Assembly: GCA_022601215.1 (NCBI GenBank)
Contig: JAHZIZ010000077.1
Coordinates: forward strand, 1-7,188
DNA length: 7,188 nucleotides
Reading direction: 5' to 3'
From: Bacteroidota bacterium
Lineage (GTDB): Bacteria; Bacteroidota; Bacteroidia; Flavobacteriales; Flavobacteriaceae
Shown: positions 4,913 to 7,188 of the stretch, piece after piece
How positions within the stretch are numbered: the first letter of the stretch is position 1
How the letters are laid out: the number at the start of each line of letters is the position of its first letter
Program-made: the position numbers and the translations under genes
Notes under the pieces: generated by a model
Databases searched by the model: none
Seen by the model: only the letters and a program-made list of their open reading frames with translations
What the model was told of the DNA's origin: nothing

Positions 4913-6562
4913 ATGAATAGAATGCTTCTTCTCCTATGTTTATTGGTGTCCTTAACTGGACTGAGCCAACAGGACGATGCTTGGTTTTATCTAAGAGCAC
5001 GCACAACCTCATTTGTCCCTTCTTTTGATGAGAATGGTGGGACGTTGCATTATAAGGGTGACGATTCAGTTTTACGGGAAGTCTTAGCATCCTATAAAGT
5101 CTATCAATTTAAAAAGACATATCGAAATTCAAAGAAAAATGAGCTGAAACGCACATTTTTTGTAAGGTGTAATGATGCGACCTTAATGGGTGAATTGTTG
5201 GACAAGGCGTCCCATTTATTCTATTTTGGAGAACATATTTTAGAAGATGATAAAAAAATATTTGAACCTAATGATTATGGTCTAACAAGTACGATAGGTG
5301 ACAATTTGGGAGCACAGGTAAATTTAGATTATCTAGATTTTCTAGGTGTGCCTAAGGCATGGTATTATACTACTGGTAACCCAGACATTGTTGTTGGGAT
5401 TTCTGATGCCTTTGTAGATACAGCAGATATAGAGTTTAAAGGAAGGATTAAAAAGTATAAAGATTCTCCTATGGTGAAAGGTCATGGTCTAGGAGTTGCT
5501 GAAACGGCAGTTGGAGCTGGTGATAATGCCTTTGGAGTTGCGGGTCTTTGTTACAATTGTAATATTGCTTCTACTAGCCATGGTGATTTTAAAAATGTCG
5601 CTCAACTGTTGGAGTTATCTAGAGCCGGCGCTAAAGTAATTAATTGTAGTTGGGGAGGGAGTACTACCTATTATCAAACAGCTCAAGATGCTATTAATGA
5701 GATGTATGAAAATGGGACTATTATTGTAGCAACAGGAGGAAATATGTCTTATCCAAAGCACAAAGGGAGACGTTTTAATTATTTAGCTTCGTATGATAAG
5801 GTGATTGCAATCTCTTCTGCCATGCATCGCTATGAGGAGTATACTGAAAACATACAGAAGTCAATAAATAAGCAAGGAGAAGTGAATTATTATGCCGAAA
5901 ATATCCGGGGTTTTGTAGGAAGAACGGCTGGGTTTAGAAATAATGATACCCTTACGGCTCCATATATTTATCCTGCTTCGGTGAGAAACCTTAATACAGA
6001 AATAGATATTTTAGGTCCATCAGTTGGGATTTTTAGATACGGAAAGTTGTTTTTAAAAGATGAAATTGAAATGAGTACCGGATCTGCTACTTCTGCAGTA
6101 GCACCTCTAATAACGGGGACCATTGGTCTCATGTTTTCGTTATACCCCTGTTTGCCGGTGGATGAGGTGGAAGGTATCCTTAAAATGACTTCATGGAATA
6201 TTGATCACATTCCTCAAAATAAACCTTATGCTGGGATGTATGGATCTGGAATATTACAAACTGGAGATGCTGTGGAAATGGTGTATCAATTGTATAACGA
6301 GAATGAGATAGCCTATATAAAAAATCAAAATTTTTCAAGATGGGATTTTAAGCTAACCGCATTATCTAAAGAGTTACGAATAAACAATCAGAAGTTTACC
6401 GATAAAGCAACACTTCATATAACAGCTAAACAACGTATAGTTCTTTCTGAGAATACCCATCTTAAACCGAATAGTCAAGGAAGTATAAAACTTACGATAG
6501 ACCCAAGTGTAAAAAAAGAATGTGATTTGGTGTTAAGAGACCCAGGTATCTTAGAAAATTAA
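4913..6562 (+). CDS. Exported S8 (subtilisin-like) serine peptidase with divergent triad motifs
   Basis: From ATG 4913 this is a 549-residue protein. Residues 1-19 ('MNRMLLLLCLLVSLTGLSQ') form a Sec signal peptide, with cleavage likely after Ser-Gln as is common in flavobacteria. Residues 20-110 look like a prodomain opening 'DDAWFYLRAR', a Bacteroidota S8 hallmark. The peptidase domain follows, with Asp165 in 'VGISDAF' (usual D-[ST]-G), His191 in 'GHGLGVAE' (usual HGTHVAG), oxyanion Asn277 in 'ATGGNMS', and nucleophile Ser394 in 'SATSAVAP' (usual SGTSMAAP). All four key residues are present although the surrounding motifs are altered. Residues from about 485 on ('ITAKQRIVLSENTHLKPNS') resemble a short beta-repeat ('coathanger') seen in Bacteroidota surface proteins. 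I see no T9SS C-terminal sorting domain, so periplasm or outer membrane is likely. Other possible starts are TTG 4898 and ATG 4922; 4913 keeps an Arg in the n-region. Its substrate is unknown, and the link to the glycan genes is only positional. Confidence 0.85.
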   Translation: MNRMLLLLCLLVSLTGLSQQDDAWFYLRARTTSFVPSFDENGGTLHYKGDDSVLREVLASYKVYQFKKTYRNSKKNELKRTFFVRCNDATLMGELLDKASHLFYFGEHILEDDKKIFEPNDYGLTSTIGDNLGAQVNLDYLDFLGVPKAWYYTTGNPDIVVGISDAFVDTADIEFKGRIKKYKDSPMVKGHGLGVAETAVGAGDNAFGVAGLCYNCNIASTSHGDFKNVAQLLELSRAGAKVINCSWGGSTTYYQTAQDAINEMYENGTIIVATGGNMSYPKHKGRRFNYLASYDKVIAISSAMHRYEEYTENIQKSINKQGEVNYYAENIRGFVGRTAGFRNNDTLTAPYIYPASVRNLNTEIDILGPSVGIFRYGKLFLKDEIEMSTGSATSAVAPLITGTIGLMFSLYPCLPVDEVEGILKMTSWNIDHIPQNKPYAGMYGSGILQTGDAVEMVYQLYNENEIAYIKNQNFSRWDFKLTALSKELRINNQKFTDKATLHITAKQRIVLSENTHLKPNSQGSIKLTIDPSVKKECDLVLRDPGILEN

Positions 6563-6591
6563 ATTGTTTTTTGAACTACTTCGAATACCTG
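6543..6591. repeat. Inverted repeat spanning the S8/ftsE convergent stops
   Basis: CAGGTAT (6543-6549) is repeated inverted as ATACCTG (6585-6591), with 35 nt between, containing both stop codons and a T6 run (6567-6572). The T-run is inside the loop rather than after the stem, so this is not a standard intrinsic terminator. It could be a weak 3'-end structure for both convergent transcripts, or chance. Confidence 0.25.
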
Positions 6592-7188
6592 ATTATCGTC
6601 ACATTTTAAGGTCTTGGATGGATATTTTAAGAGTAACGCATAATCATGCGTTGCCATTAGAATTGTGTTTCCATTTTTATTAATCTCCTGCAATACTTCC
6701 ATCACCTCTACACTAGTCTGCGGATCTAGATTTCCAGTTGGCTCATCAGCAATGATTAATTCTGGATCATTGAGCAAAGCTCTTGCAATGGCAATCCGTT
6801 GTTGTTCTCCACCAGATAGTTGATATGGGTATTTGAAACTTTTGGTTTTCATAGCAACCTTATCCAACACTGCGTCAATTCTGGAGTCCATTTCAGTCTT
6901 ATCTTTCCATCCTGTAGCCGTTAATACAAATAATAAGTTGTCTTTGACCGTGCGGTCATTTAATAACTTAAAATCCTGAAAAACCACTCCTAATTTCCTT
7001 CTTAAAAAAGGAATGTCCTTTTCTTTTAACGTAGGAAGGTCGAAACCTACAATATGCCCGCCACCTTCTTGTAATGGTAAATCGCCATATAGCGTTTTCA
7101 TAAAACTACTCTTGCCACTTCCTGTCTTTCCTATAAGATACACAAATTCTCCTTTCTCTATGGTGACTGAAACATTTGAGAGAATGAG
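6559..7188 (-). CDS. ftsE: FtsE, cell-division ABC-transporter ATPase (5' end outside the window)
   Basis: The frame is open to the right edge; 209 residues are visible and roughly 20 N-terminal residues are missing compared with the usual length of about 228. The start codon is outside the window (an in-frame GTG at 7143 encodes an internal Val of 'KGEFVYLIG'). All ABC motifs are present, numbered from the edge: Walker A 'GKTGSGKS' (20-27), Q-loop 'VFQDFKLL' (Gln71), signature 'LSGGEQQR' (124-131), Walker B 'LIIADEP' (Glu149) and H-loop 'ATHD' (His181). The phrase 'FLRRKLGVVFQDFKLLNDRTVKDNL' in two adjoining parts is typical of FtsE. With the membrane protein FtsX it forms an ATP-driven complex that activates peptidoglycan hydrolases during division. 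No ftsX follows it: the next gene downstream is the convergent S8 peptidase. Related ABC ATPases such as LolD share these motifs, but the overall wording favours FtsE. Confidence 0.9.
   Translation of the reverse strand, partial: LILSNVSVTIEKGEFVYLIGKTGSGKSSFMKTLYGDLPLQEGGGHIVGFDLPTLKEKDIPFLRRKLGVVFQDFKLLNDRTVKDNLLFVLTATGWKDKTEMDSRIDAVLDKVAMKTKSFKYPYQLSGGEQQRIAIARALLNDPELIIADEPTGNLDPQTSVEVMEVLQEINKNGNTILMATHDYALLLKYPSKTLKCDDNQVFEVVQKTI

Noticed and set aside
4905..5090. Open frame of 61 codons on the minus strand
   Set aside because: Antisense to the signal peptide and prodomain of the S8 peptidase; no start signal or domain.
7141..7143. GTG as the start codon of FtsE
   Set aside because: The frame stays open to the window edge and the upstream codons read 'SVTIEKGEF', the normal lead-in to Walker A, so this GTG is an internal Val codon.

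Overview
The window looks like a stretch of a Bacteroidota (Flavobacteriaceae-like) chromosome. The support is AT-rich DNA, weak or absent Shine-Dalgarno sequences, promoter elements of the Bacteroidetes TANNTTTG type, a signal peptide ending in a Ser-Gln site typical of this group, and several protein families that I recognise as flavobacterial. These include the 'MISVLIPTYNYN' family-2 glycosyltransferase, FdtA/QdtA cupin isomerases, and an FtsE whose phrasing is typical of the group. I cannot name a genus from the sequence.

Layout. The left edge holds the 3' end of a hexapeptide-repeat acyltransferase (1-291, +). It is translationally coupled through TAATG to an FdtA/QdtA-type dTDP-4-keto-6-deoxyglucose 3,4-ketoisomerase (291-707, +). 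A GT-B glycosyltransferase follows on the opposite strand (704-1846, -), then a divergently transcribed GT4-type glycosyltransferase (1886-2986, +). Two overlapping GT-A family-2 glycosyltransferases come next (2983-3915 and 3908-4798, both -). After them are an exported subtilisin-like S8 peptidase (4913-6562, +) and the C-terminal three quarters or more of the ABC ATPase FtsE (6559-7188, -, entering from the right edge).

How the genes fit together. The first six genes fit the end of a surface-polysaccharide (O-antigen, capsule or glycoprotein-glycan) locus. The ketoisomerase, probably with the acyltransferase, would supply an N-acylated 3-amino-3,6-dideoxyhexose nucleotide sugar, and the four glycosyltransferases would assemble the glycan. 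The S8 peptidase and FtsE look like neighbours outside the pathway.

The most striking feature is the gene packing. The strands alternate (+ + - + - - + -), and all three convergent junctions (704-707, 2983-2986, 6559-6562) share their stop codons in a 4-bp YTAA overlap, leaving no intergenic terminator. The only short divergent gap (1847-1885) carries two head-to-head Bacteroidetes-like -7 boxes. I found no RNA genes, CRISPR arrays, insertion sequences or prophage genes, and no gene-free stretch longer than about 120 bp. I see no clear sign of an undescribed defence or mobile system.
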